Source: Caulobacter sp. 602-1 (GTDB lineage: Bacteria > Pseudomonadota > Alphaproteobacteria > Caulobacterales > Caulobacteraceae). Taken from it: a DNA stretch of 64,000 nucleotides. The stretch spans positions 110,089 through 174,088 of the forward strand of contig NZ_RRYI01000009.1 in the NCBI RefSeq assembly GCF_003931565.1, in the 5' to 3' direction. The translations under genes and the position numbers were made by a program. Positions 8,417 through 16,056 of the stretch are shown piece by piece. The notes beneath the pieces were generated by a model. That model did not search any database. It saw only the letters and a program-made list of their open reading frames with translations, and was not told the origin of the DNA. The number at the start of each line of letters is the position of its first letter. Position 1 is the stretch's first letter.

Positions 8417-9502
8417 CTAGTCCCGCAGCGGCCGCAGCCGGTTCACATGCCCCATTTTCCGCCCCGGCCGAGCTTCGCCCTTGCCGTAGAGGTGGACGCG
8501 GGTCTCCGGTTCGGCGGCAAGCTTGCGCCAGGCCTCGACGTCGCCGCCCAGCAGGTTGGTCATCTCGACATGGTGGTGCGGGGCGGTCGGGCCCAGCGGC
8601 CAGCCGGCGACGGCGCGGATATGCTGCTCGAACTGGTCGACCTCGCAGCCGTCCTGGGTCCAGTGGCCCGTATTGTGGACCCGCGGGGCGAACTCGTTGA
8701 CCAGCAGCTTGCCGCCGGCCAGCTCGAACAGCTCCACCCCGATCACCCCGACATAGTCGAGCGCCGTGAGGATCTTGATGGCGATGGTCTCGGCCTGGTC
8801 GCGGGTCGCCGGCGTGACCTTGGCGGGGGCCACGGTGCGCTTGAGCACGCCGCCCTCGTGGTGGTTCTCCGACAGGGGATAGCAGGCGATCTCGCCATCG
8901 CGGCCGCGGGCGGCGATCACGGAAAGCTCGCGGCCGAAGTCGGCGGGGGCCTCGAGGATGGCCGCGCGCCGGCCGATCTTCTCGAACGCCGCCTCGGCGT
9001 CGACCGCCTTCTGGATCCAGGCCTGGCCCTTGCCGTCATAGCCATCGCGGCGGGTCTTCAGCAGCGACGGCGCGCCGATCTTGGCGACCGCGGCGGCCAG
9101 GCTCTCGCTGTCCTGAACCGGGGCGAAGGCCACGGTGGGCACGCCGATCTCGGCCAGGAAGCTCTTCTCGACCACGCGGTCCTGGGCGGCGGCCAGGGCC
9201 TTGGCGCCCGGCGAGACTATTGCGCCCAGGGCGGCCAGTTCCGCCACCGTGTCGGCCGGAACGTTCTCGAACTCGTAGGTGACGACGTCGCAGGCCTCGG
9301 CCAGACGCTTCAGCGCCCAGCGGTCGTCATAGGCGGCGACGATCTGGCGGGCGGCGACCCGGCCGGCGGGCGAATTCTCTTCCGGATCCTGGATGACGAC
9401 ATCGAAGCCCAGCCGGGCGGCGGCCTGGGCGAGCATGCGGCCCAGTTGCCCCCCGCCGAGGATGCCGATGGTCGAACCGGGAACGAGGGGAAACTCAGCC
9501 AT
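8417..9502 (-). CDS. purK: N5-carboxyaminoimidazole ribonucleotide synthase
   Basis: 361-residue ATP-grasp enzyme of purine synthesis that converts AIR, bicarbonate and ATP to N5-CAIR. Visible: the N-terminal Rossmann-like motif GILGGGQLGRM, the lysine in LLKTRRDGYDGKGQ and the ATP-grasp motif VNEFAPRVHNTGHWT. It starts 6 bp after the purE stop, so the two form an operon that performs consecutive steps. Confidence 0.93.
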   Translation of the reverse strand: MAEFPLVPGSTIGILGGGQLGRMLAQAAARLGFDVVIQDPEENSPAGRVAARQIVAAYDDRWALKRLAEACDVVTYEFENVPADTVAELAALGAIVSPGAKALAAAQDRVVEKSFLAEIGVPTVAFAPVQDSESLAAAVAKIGAPSLLKTRRDGYDGKGQAWIQKAVDAEAAFEKIGRRAAILEAPADFGRELSVIAARGRDGEIACYPLSENHHEGGVLKRTVAPAKVTPATRDQAETIAIKILTALDYVGVIGVELFELAGGKLLVNEFAPRVHNTGHWTQDGCEVDQFEQHIRAVAGWPLGPTAPHHHVEMTNLLGGDVEAWRKLAAEPETRVHLYGKGEARPGRKMGHVNRLRPLRD

Positions 9503-9508
9503 AGGGTC

Positions 9509-10000
9509 CTAGTCCTCGACGCTCTCGGCGACGCTGTCGGTCTGGGCGGCGCGGAAGGCCGACAGGCGCTGATTCAAGGCCGAGTCCGACAGGGCCAGGA
9601 TCTGGGCGGCCAGCAGGCCCGCGTTCTTGGCTCCGGCCTCGCCGATCGCCAGGGTGGCCACCGGCACGCCGCCCGGCATCTGGACGATCGACAGCAAGGA
9701 ATCGAGGCCGCTGAGCGCCTTGGATTGCACCGGCACGCCCAGCACCGGCAGGTTGGTCATCGAGGCCGCCATGCCCGGCAGATGCGCCGCGCCGCCGGCG
9801 CCGGCGATGATCACCTTGTAGCCGGCGGCTTCCGCCCCGGTGGCGAAGTCGAACAGGCGCTGGGGGGTGCGGTGGGCCGAGACGACCTTGGCCTGGTAAG
9901 CCACGCCCAGGGCGTCGAGCGCGTCGGCGGCGCCCTTCATGGTCGGCCAGTCCGAGCGGCTGCCCATGATGATGGCGACGGGCGGAGGGGTCTGGGTCAT
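9509..10000 (-). CDS. purE: N5-CAIR mutase
   Basis: 163-residue class I PurE, which converts N5-CAIR to CAIR. The motif IIMGSRSDWPTM, the catalytic histidine in SAHRTP (His43) and GAGGAAHLPGM are visible. The ATG at 10000 is used because it begins directly before the conserved core; the open frame runs 27 codons further but is arginine-rich and unlike the family. First gene of a purE-purK operon. Confidence 0.93.
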   Translation of the reverse strand: MTQTPPPVAIIMGSRSDWPTMKGAADALDALGVAYQAKVVSAHRTPQRLFDFATGAEAAGYKVIIAGAGGAAHLPGMAASMTNLPVLGVPVQSKALSGLDSLLSIVQMPGGVPVATLAIGEAGAKNAGLLAAQILALSDSALNQRLSAFRAAQTDSVAESVED

Positions 10001-10213
10001 CGGCGTCGTCTCTTTTTCGGCGAGCGTCGGAAAGCCGCCCCGTATGCGCCTCCGCCGGCGCCGGCAAGCCCAAAACGACACAAAACGTTCCGTGGCCGCC
10101 TTTAGAGTGGGCGCGTCCTTTCGCGCCTGCGGCTTATCGGCGCCCCCAATTGCGTCGAACGGCGTTCCCGTTAACCTTGCTGTAGCTGTGCCTTAACGAT
10201 TCCCTGTGAAGTC

Positions 10214-10927
10214 ATGAAGATCTCCGGCGCCCGGACCGAACCTTTCGCCGCCATCCGCAAGCGCGCCCTCGCGCGCGCCGGGGCTCAGGTCACGGCGCGC
10301 GAGGTGACGGCTCCGGACAGCGCCGCCTTCCTGGGCCTGACGGAAGCCGACATGACTCCGAAGGTCATCGAGGCCCTGCAGACCCTGATGACCGAAATCG
10401 ACGACCTGCGGAACGAGGTCGCGATGCTGAAGCTGCGTCTCAACGAGGCTCAGGCTCAGGCCGACATGGACGTGCTGACGCCGGTGCTGAACCGCCGGGC
10501 GTTCCTGCGCGAGATGAAGCGCGTCTCCGCCTTCGCCCAGCGCTACGGTTCGCCGGCCAGCGTGGTGTTCTTCGACCTCGACAACTTCAAGGCCGTCAAC
10601 GACCGCTTCGGCCACGCCGCTGGCGACGAGGCCCTGAAGGCGGTGGCCAAGCGCCTGCTGGCCAATGTCCGCGAGAGCGACGTGGTGGGCCGCATGGGCG
10701 GCGACGAGTTCGCCGTGCTGCTGGCCCAAGCCGACAAGGAGACTGCGGTGTCCAAGGCCCAGAGCCTGGCCGACGCGGTTCGTTCCGCGCCGGTCGAATT
10801 CGGCGAGTGGTCGGCCCCGCTGCACATCTCCTACGGCGTGCGCGAGATCGAGCCCGGCGCGGATCCCGAAGAGGCCCTCGCCGAAGCAGACGCGGCCATG
10901 TTCGTCCGCAAGCGGAAGCAAGCCTGA
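10214..10927 (+). CDS. dgcA: Diguanylate cyclase, DgcA-like
   Basis: 237-residue soluble GGDEF protein that makes cyclic di-GMP from two GTP. After an N-terminal region of about 85 residues with a short coiled-coil (about 50-82), the GGDEF domain follows: active-site GGDEF at 162-166 and the inhibitory I-site RESD at 153-156, five residues upstream, so product inhibition is expected. No receiver, PAS or membrane segment. The RESD I-site and stand-alone architecture match C. crescentus DgcA, and the position between pbpC and tacA agrees with that. Divergent from purE. Confidence 0.8.
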   Translation: MKISGARTEPFAAIRKRALARAGAQVTAREVTAPDSAAFLGLTEADMTPKVIEALQTLMTEIDDLRNEVAMLKLRLNEAQAQADMDVLTPVLNRRAFLREMKRVSAFAQRYGSPASVVFFDLDNFKAVNDRFGHAAGDEALKAVAKRLLANVRESDVVGRMGGDEFAVLLAQADKETAVSKAQSLADAVRSAPVEFGEWSAPLHISYGVREIEPGADPEEALAEADAAMFVRKRKQA

Positions 10928-10992
10928 CGACAACTCAAGGGAATGCGACCTTATCGCACGGCGACGGCCCCCGTCGGTCGCGGTAACAGATC

Positions 10993-11008
10993 TTCATAGT
11001 CTGTTAAG
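10993..11008 (+). promoter_or_regulatory. CtrA-box-like sequence (one mismatch)
   Basis: TTCA-N7-TTAAG, one base from the CtrA consensus TTAA-N7-TTAA, about 20 bp before the response regulator start. So close to the gene it would repress more readily than activate. Weak on its own. Confidence 0.3.
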
Positions 11009-11028
11009 CATGACTGGGCGTGGGACGG

Positions 11029-11397
11029 ATGCAGCGTATTCTGATCGCCGAGGATGACCCTGTCCTCTCGCTGATCTACGAAATCACCCTGACCGAGGCG
11101 GGGTTTGACGTCCTGCTGTGTCGGGACGGCCAGGAAGCCTATGAGGCCTTGGACCGGTTCAAGCCCGACCTGGTGATCACCGATCACGCGATGCCGCGCA
11201 TGAGCGGCGGCGAGTTGGTCAGCGCCGTGCGCAAGGCCCGCCCCGGCGCCATGACCTTGATGGCCTCGGCCGTGGACGCGCGTCTGCTGAAGGACGATCA
11301 GCACGCCGACGCGCGGCTGGAAAAGCCGATTACCCCGGGTCGCCTGCTGCGGACCGTCCGCGAGCTGGAAGCGACCGAGACCGAGATCGCCGCCTGA
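11029..11397 (+). CDS. Single-domain response regulator (receiver only)
   Basis: 122-residue CheY-like receiver: acidic pair E8/D9 with D10, phospho-acceptor Asp52 (VITDHAMP), Ser80 at the switch threonine position and Lys99 in EKPITPG. No output domain. The ATG at 11029 begins at the conserved MQRILIAEDD; an in-frame GTG at 11020 is the alternative. It follows dgcA in the same direction (about 100 bp), so it could act in the same signalling circuit, but a partner kinase cannot be named. Confidence 0.8.
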   Translation: MQRILIAEDDPVLSLIYEITLTEAGFDVLLCRDGQEAYEALDRFKPDLVITDHAMPRMSGGELVSAVRKARPGAMTLMASAVDARLLKDDQHADARLEKPITPGRLLRTVRELEATETEIAA

Positions 11398-11457
11398 CGC
11401 GTTCGCGACCGTGGGTCGCCAGACGCGCTCCGGATTTCGAGGCGGCCTGTCCGACCT

Positions 11458-11685
11458 CTACGCGATGATGTCCGGGGTCAGTTGGTCTTCCAGACGGCCG
11501 ATCTCGTCCTTGAGGGCCAGCTTCTTGCGCTTCAGCCGGGCGATCTGCAGCATGTCGGGCTGGTAGCGCTCTTCCAAGGCCCGGATAGCGTCGTCGAGAT
11601 CCTTGTGATCCTCGCGCAGGTCGGCGAGGCGACGTTCGATCGCGATGTCGGTGTCTTCCGACGGATCATCGTCGTTCATGAACAT
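11458..11685 (-). CDS. DUF465 (YdcH-type) small coiled-coil protein
   Basis: 75-residue charged helical protein with the DUF465 pattern (ERRLADLREDHKDLDDAI ... IARLKRKKLALKDEI). Such proteins are short antiparallel coiled-coils of unknown role. A second, shorter DUF465 gene is at 12983. The start may be either of two ATGs two codons apart. Confidence 0.75.
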   Translation of the reverse strand: MFMNDDDPSEDTDIAIERRLADLREDHKDLDDAIRALEERYQPDMLQIARLKRKKLALKDEIGRLEDQLTPDIIA

Positions 11686-11744
11686 ATCTCAGGTGGGCCC
11701 CAATAGGGATTTAGATAGCAAAGGCTGACGAGCCGTAAAGGCGC

Positions 11745-12206
11745 TCAGCACGTGGACTTTTCAAGCGCGGCCGCCAGCTTTTCCAAAGCGGCGCGGCGAG
11801 GCGGGTCGCCGGAGGCCGCGGCGGCCGCGACGAGACCGTCCAGCACCGGGACTGGCGCGCCCGGAGGACCGCTCAGAGCCTCCAGGCTTTCCATCAGCAC
11901 CCGCTCGCCCTTGAGCTCGACGGCCTTCACGGCGTCTCGCAAGGCCTCCCTGGCGACGTCATCGACCGGAGGCCGCGAGGGCTTCAGCGCCCGGCGCACG
12001 CCGCGCAGGGGCGCGCCGACCTCGGCGTCCCAGGTCCGCATCGTCCTGGCGGCGTCCTTCAGGTCGGCCGTGCGCCCCTCCCCGGCCATCCAGGCGGCCC
12101 AGAGCAGGTAGGGTACGTTCTGACCGTGGGCGTCCTGCAGGTGCAGACAGGCCTCCGCGACAGGTTGACGCGCATAGACCTCCAGAGCCCAGTCCCACAG
12201 CCGCAT
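11745..12206 (-). CDS. TIGR02444 family protein
   Basis: 153-residue protein with the family's N-terminal pattern (MRLWDWALEVYARQ ... ACLHLQDAHGQNVPYLLWAAWM). Function unknown. A longer open frame through the gene extends across ubiX, but that part is an out-of-frame reading; the ATG at 12206, 6 bp after the ubiX stop, is the natural start and the pair looks like an operon. Confidence 0.75.
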   Translation of the reverse strand: MRLWDWALEVYARQPVAEACLHLQDAHGQNVPYLLWAAWMAGEGRTADLKDAARTMRTWDAEVGAPLRGVRRALKPSRPPVDDVAREALRDAVKAVELKGERVLMESLEALSGPPGAPVPVLDGLVAAAAASGDPPRRAALEKLAAALEKSTC

Positions 12207-12211
12207 CGGCG

Positions 12212-12853
12212 TTAACCCTCCTCGCCTTGAGCATCCTTGCCGGAGAGGGTCTCCCGGATGGTCTCCAGGTCCTCGCCCCAGCGCTTCACCGGCCGCCAGG
12301 AGAGGTCGAACAGATCCAGCGCCCGGCCCACCGACTGGTCGACCATCTCGGCGATCGAGGCGGGCTTGGCGTAGAAGGCCGGCAGCGGCGGAGCGATCAC
12401 CGCGCCCATCTCGGCCAGCTTGGTCATGGTCCGAAGATGACCCAGGTGCAGCGGCGTCTCGCGCACCATCAGCACCAGGGTCCGCCGCTCCTTCAGCGTC
12501 ACGTCGGCGGCCCGGGTCAGCAGCGAGGACGTTACGCCGGTGGCGATTTCGCTCATCGTCCGCACCGAGCACGGCGCGATGACCATGCCCAGGGTCCGGA
12601 ACGAGCCCGAGGCGATGGCCGCCCCAATGTCGCTCACGCGATGGACAACATCCGCCCGCTCGTTGAGCTCGGCGACCGACTGGCCGGTCTCCTGCTGCAG
12701 GGTCAGCACCGCCGACCTGGAGACGACGAGGTGGCTCTCGACGCCCAGTTCGCGGCACGCATCCAGGGTCCGGACGCCGTAGACCACGCCGGAAGCCCCT
12801 GAAATTCCAACGACCAGCCTGGGGCGATCCGCGGCCTTCAAAACGTCCGTCAT
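12212..12853 (-). CDS. ubiX: Flavin prenyltransferase UbiX
   Basis: 213-residue enzyme that prenylates FMN to make the cofactor of UbiD-type decarboxylases used in ubiquinone synthesis. Characteristic motifs: VVGISGASGVVYGVR (FMN binding), IAPCSVRTMSEIATG and VRETPLHLGHLRTM. Length is normal for the family. No ubiD is visible in the window; coq9 at 16057 is another ubiquinone-related gene nearby. Confidence 0.92.
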   Translation of the reverse strand: MTDVLKAADRPRLVVGISGASGVVYGVRTLDACRELGVESHLVVSRSAVLTLQQETGQSVAELNERADVVHRVSDIGAAIASGSFRTLGMVIAPCSVRTMSEIATGVTSSLLTRAADVTLKERRTLVLMVRETPLHLGHLRTMTKLAEMGAVIAPPLPAFYAKPASIAEMVDQSVGRALDLFDLSWRPVKRWGEDLETIRETLSGKDAQGEEG

Positions 12854-12982
12854 GGTAAATTTTCGTCCGTCTTGGGAGCAAACTCGGCCACGTCAAGCGG
12901 AGCCGCTTGCAATCATATGTGATCTGACAGCGCCGCGCAGCGGGTGTTCACTTTCTTCTCCAACAGCAAGGAGCCGAGAGCC

Positions 12983-13156
12983 ATGGCCATCGAATCCCGT
13001 ATCCGCGAGCTTGGGACCCGTCACGAGGGGCTCGATCGCAAGATCCAGGAGGAGACCAATCGACCCGGTTGTGACGGTACGATGCTTAGGGAGCTTAAGC
13101 GGCAGAAGCTTCGGCTGAAGGAGGAGATCGAGGGCCTTAGGGCGCGACTTCACTAG
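12983..13156 (+). CDS. DUF465 (YdcH-type) small protein
   Basis: 57-residue basic/acidic coiled-coil protein (MAIESRIRELGTRHEGLD ... LKRQKLRLKEEIEGLRARL), typical of alphaproteobacterial DUF465. The ATG at 12983 has AAGGAG about 9 bases upstream; the open frame extends 13 codons further but that part is poorly conserved in type. A strong bidirectional terminator follows. Function unknown. Confidence 0.75.
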   Translation: MAIESRIRELGTRHEGLDRKIQEETNRPGCDGTMLRELKRQKLRLKEEIEGLRARLH

Positions 13157-13180
13157 CTGCTGAGAAGCAGCCGAAAAACG

Positions 13181-13220
13181 AGAGGCCCCGTTCCGGAAGG
13201 AGCGGGGCCTCTGCTTTTTC
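13181..13220. terminator. Bidirectional intrinsic terminator
   Basis: Perfect 10-bp stem AGAGGCCCCG (13181-13190) with its complement at 13203-13212, a 12-base loop, then GCTTTTT on the + strand; on the minus strand the stem is followed by GTTTTT. It serves the DUF465 gene on + and the convergent DUF1013 gene on -. Confidence 0.85.
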
Positions 13221-13236
13221 AGCTCGGAAGCGAGGC

Positions 13237-13950
13237 TTAGTCCTCGTCTTCCTCGTCCACATAGCCCGACGACTGGCCGAACACGTCCTCGGCCTTGAGG
13301 TCGCCGCGCTTGGCGCGGAAGTCTTCTTCCTCTTCCTCGACCTCGGGCTCGAACTGGCCGGCCTCCGAGGCGGGGCGCAGGGTCGGGTCTTCCGGCAGGA
13401 TCCCCTTCTTCAGGTCGTCCTTGGCCTTCTTCTCGGCCGCCTTCTTGACCAGGGCGTCCAGCTCCAGCTGGCCCACCAGGCCCAGGGTCACCGGGTCGAT
13501 CGGCTTGATGTTGGCGGCGTTCCAGTGCGTGCGGCCGCGGACCTGCTCGATCGTAGCCTTGGTGGTGCCGAGGATCTTCGAGATCTGGGCGTCGGTCACT
13601 TCCGGGTGGTGGCGCAGGAACCAGGCGATGGCGTCAGGACGGTCCTGACGACGCGACACCGGGGTGTAGCGCGGTGCCTTCTTCTGGGGCTTCAGCAGCT
13701 CGGCGTGGCGGCTGACCTGGGCCTTCATGCGATAGGCGTCGTTGGCCTGGGCCTTGTCCAGCTCTTCGCGGGTCAGCTGGCCGTTGCCGATGGGATCGGC
13801 GCCGCGGATGTCGCGCGCGACTTCACCGTCGGCGATGCCACGCACTTCCAGCGGGTGAAGGCCGCAGAAATCGGCGATCTGCTCGAAGCTCAGCGAAGTG
13901 TTGTCCACCAGCCAGACGGCGGTCGCCTTGGGCATCAGAATGTCGGACAT
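13237..13950 (-). CDS. DUF1013 protein, TrcR-type cell-cycle regulator
   Basis: 237-residue alphaproteobacteria-specific protein of DUF1013, a family I recall as annotated 'cell cycle transcriptional regulator TrcR'. It carries helix-turn-helix-like segments (FEQIADFCGLHPLEV around residues 22-36, and TDAQISKILGTTKATIEQV in the middle) and a very acidic C-terminal tail. The ATG at 13950 has GGAGGA 6 bases upstream; the open frame runs 32 codons further without family similarity. Probably DNA-binding; targets cannot be read here. Confidence 0.75.
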   Translation of the reverse strand: MSDILMPKATAVWLVDNTSLSFEQIADFCGLHPLEVRGIADGEVARDIRGADPIGNGQLTREELDKAQANDAYRMKAQVSRHAELLKPQKKAPRYTPVSRRQDRPDAIAWFLRHHPEVTDAQISKILGTTKATIEQVRGRTHWNAANIKPIDPVTLGLVGQLELDALVKKAAEKKAKDDLKKGILPEDPTLRPASEAGQFEPEVEEEEEDFRAKRGDLKAEDVFGQSSGYVDEEDED

Positions 13951-13971
13951 GCGGTCCTCCAGAAATGACGG

Positions 13972-13993
13972 CGCCCGGCCTTTCGGCCGGGCG
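13972..13993. terminator. Short GC hairpin upstream of the DUF1013 gene
   Basis: Perfect 9-bp stem CGCCCGGCC / GGCCGGGCG with a TTTC loop, between the oxidoreductase stop and the DUF1013 start on the same strand. No U-tract follows on the minus strand, so it may be a weak terminator or a leader hairpin of the DUF1013 mRNA. Confidence 0.4.
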
Positions 13994-14100
13994 GGATGTT
14001 GACGAACGCTATAATCCGGTTCTCGGAAAAAGGGAACGGGGATCAAGCAAACGAAAGCAAAGCCAGAGCCTTGCGTGAATCCGCAGTCTAGATTCCGGCG

Positions 14101-15075
14101 CTAGACCGTCAGCACGACCTTGCCCACGTGCTCCCCGGCTTCGAGGTGGGCGTGCGCCTTGGCGGCGTCCGCGAGCGGGAAGGTCGCGTCGATCAGCGGC
14201 CTGACCTGCCCTGCCTCGATCCACGGCCAGACCACGCGCTCGACCTCGGCCGCCAGGCGCGCCTTTTCGTCGACCGAGCGGGGCCGCAGGGTCGAGCCGG
14301 TGATCACCGCCCGCTTCTGCATGATCTTCATCACCGGCACTTCCAGCACGGGGCCGCCGAGGCTGGCGATGTAGACGATGCGGCCGCCCACGTTCAGGGC
14401 CTCGAGGTTCTTGTCGAAATAGCTGGCCCCGACCATGTCGAGCACCACGTCGGCGCCGCCGGCCGCCTTGACGATCGCGGCGAAGTCCTCGGCCTTGGCG
14501 TCGATGGCGATATCGGCGCCCAGCTCCAGGGCCTTGGCCTTCTTGTCGGCGCCGCGTCCCGTGGCGATGACCTTGGCGCCGGCCGCCTTGGCCATGGCGA
14601 TCGCGGTTGTTCCGATTCCGGACGTTCCACCGTGAACCAGCAGCGTCTCGCCGGCCTTAAGGGCGCCATGCTCGAACACATTGGCGAAGACGGTGAAGAC
14701 GGTCTCGGGCAGGGCCGCGGCGTGGACGAGATCCAGGCCTTTGGGGATCGGCAGGGCGTGGCGAGCATCGACCACCGCGTATTGGGCATAGCCGCCGCCG
14801 CCCAGCAGGGCGCAGACCTTGTCGCCGACCTTCCAGCGGCCGGAACCGGTCACGACCTCGCCCGCGACCTCCAGACCCAAGGTCTCGGGCGCGCCAGGCG
14901 GCGGCGGGTAGAACCCCATGCGTTGCAGGAGGTCGGGGCGGTTCACGCCCGCGGCCGCGACCTTGATCAGGATCTGCCCAGCCCCGGCCTCGGGGCGCTG
15001 GACTTCCACCGGCTTCAGCGCCTCGGCCGCGCCCTTGCCGCCTTCGATCGCGATCGCGGTCATCGTTCCGGCCAT
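14101..15075 (-). CDS. NAD(P)H-quinone oxidoreductase (MDR superfamily)
   Basis: 324-residue medium-chain reductase of the zinc-free quinone oxidoreductase / PIG3 group. Visible: GVNRPDLLQRMGFYPPPPG in the catalytic domain, the nucleotide-binding stretch HGGTSGIGTTAIAMAKAAGA, and a C-terminal LIDATFPLADAAKAHAHLE. Three ATGs (15093, 15075, 15063) are possible; 15075 has AGAGGG about 9 bases upstream. Divergent from the DUF1192 gene. Confidence 0.82.
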   Translation of the reverse strand: MAGTMTAIAIEGGKGAAEALKPVEVQRPEAGAGQILIKVAAAGVNRPDLLQRMGFYPPPPGAPETLGLEVAGEVVTGSGRWKVGDKVCALLGGGGYAQYAVVDARHALPIPKGLDLVHAAALPETVFTVFANVFEHGALKAGETLLVHGGTSGIGTTAIAMAKAAGAKVIATGRGADKKAKALELGADIAIDAKAEDFAAIVKAAGGADVVLDMVGASYFDKNLEALNVGGRIVYIASLGGPVLEVPVMKIMQKRAVITGSTLRPRSVDEKARLAAEVERVVWPWIEAGQVRPLIDATFPLADAAKAHAHLEAGEHVGKVVLTV

Positions 15076-15150
15076 GCCCGGGGTCCCTCTCATGCTTGCC
15101 TTGGACCCTAGGTAGGCGTCAGATGGCCGACGGAAAAGGGAGATAAGCCG

Positions 15151-15357
15151 ATGTTCGAAGAGCCCGCCGAACCTCGCGCCTTCAACGGACACGCCTTGAG
15201 CGAGACGACTCACGAGGACCTGGAGGTCTACGGCGTCGCCGAACTGGAGGAGCGCATCGCGGCCCTGCAGGCCGAAATTGAGCGCACCAAGACCCAGCTC
15301 GCCAAGAAAAAGGCCGGCCGCGACGCCGCCAATGCGCTGTTTGGTCGTCTGGACTAA
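15151..15357 (+). CDS. DUF1192 small protein
   Basis: 68-residue protein with the DUF1192 pattern (LSETTHEDLEVYGVAELEERIAAL) followed by a short coiled-coil. Function unknown; common in alphaproteobacteria. It lies just upstream of the rcdA control region. Confidence 0.75.
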   Translation: MFEEPAEPRAFNGHALSETTHEDLEVYGVAELEERIAALQAEIERTKTQLAKKKAGRDAANALFGRLD

Positions 15358-15382
15358 GGCTTATTTTAAGGTTTCGGTGAGG

Positions 15383-15398
15383 TTACTGACGTCTTAAG
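15383..15398 (+). promoter_or_regulatory. CtrA-box-like sequence upstream of rcdA
   Basis: TTAC-N7-TTAAG, one base from the CtrA consensus TTAA-N7-TTAA, with the second half-site perfect. It is 88 bp upstream of the sigma-54 element and about 140 bp upstream of the rcdA ATG. Confidence 0.45.
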
Positions 15399-15470
15399 CG
15401 GTCATCCGTCTTCTGACGCTCGTGAGTATGGTCGATCGAAGGGGGTGGGTCGCAACGGGACGGCGCGTTC

Positions 15471-15486
15471 TGGCACGGGGGTTGCA
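15471..15486 (+). promoter_or_regulatory. Sigma-54 (-24/-12) promoter for rcdA
   Basis: TGGCACGGGGGTTGCA matches the sigma-54 consensus TGGCACG-N4-TTGCA at every conserved base. Transcription would begin about 12 bp downstream, leaving a leader of about 45 bases before the rcdA ATG at 15541. A sigma-54 activator (TacA-like) is encoded at 33518. Confidence 0.8.
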
Positions 15487-15540
15487 CTCCCTCCGCCAAG
15501 CGAGACGTCCTCGCGGCCTTTCGAGGGGCATTGGGTAGCT

Positions 15541-16050
15541 ATGACCGAAGTGAACGCGTTCGCGGACACGCCTTGGCGTGCTGGAGTGATCCAGGACTTC
15601 GCGCGATCGGAACTGTTCGACCGCACGTTCGAGGAAGGCATGCAGCTGGTCGAGGAGACCGCCGCCTATCTCGATGGCGCCGGCCGGCATGACAGCAAGA
15701 TCCTCTCCCGCAACGCCGCCCTGGGCTACGCCACCGAGAGCATGCGCCTGACCACCCGTCTGATGCAGGTGGCCTCGTGGCTGCTGGTGCAGCGCGCGGT
15801 GCGCGAGGGGGAGATGCCGCCGGAAGCCGCATGCGCCGAAAGCTATCGCCTGGGCGAGGAGGCCGCGGGCGAACCGCCGGCCGTCGAGGAACTGCCCTTC
15901 GGCCTTATGAACCTGCTGCAGCGCTCCGAGCGCCTTTATGAGCGGGTCCGCCACCTGGACCGTCGCATGTACGTGGAATCGCCGAACGAAGAGGCGCCGC
16001 GCCCGGTGCAAGCCCACTTCGAACGCCTGGTGGCGGCGTTCGGGGGCTGA
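15541..16050 (+). CDS. rcdA: DUF1465 protein, probable protease adaptor RcdA
   Basis: 169-residue helical protein of DUF1465, the family that contains Caulobacter RcdA, the polar adaptor that helps ClpXP degrade CtrA at the swarmer-to-stalked transition. The long helices (RTFEEGMQLVEETAAYLDG, ESMRLTTRLMQVASWLLV, LMNLLQRSERLYERV) fit a three-helix bundle, and the last 25 residues look disordered. The ATG at 15541 is chosen over an upstream GTG at 15445, which would start before the sigma-54 promoter. I am sure of the family, less so that this is RcdA itself rather than a paralogue. Confidence 0.72.
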   Translation: MTEVNAFADTPWRAGVIQDFARSELFDRTFEEGMQLVEETAAYLDGAGRHDSKILSRNAALGYATESMRLTTRLMQVASWLLVQRAVREGEMPPEAACAESYRLGEEAAGEPPAVEELPFGLMNLLQRSERLYERVRHLDRRMYVESPNEEAPRPVQAHFERLVAAFGG

Positions 16051-16056
16051 GCCCCC

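Noticed and set aside
11745..12896. A single 383-codon gene covering TIGR02444 and ubiX
   Set aside because: The upstream part is an out-of-frame reading of ubiX; the TIGR02444 protein starts at its own ATG at 12206.
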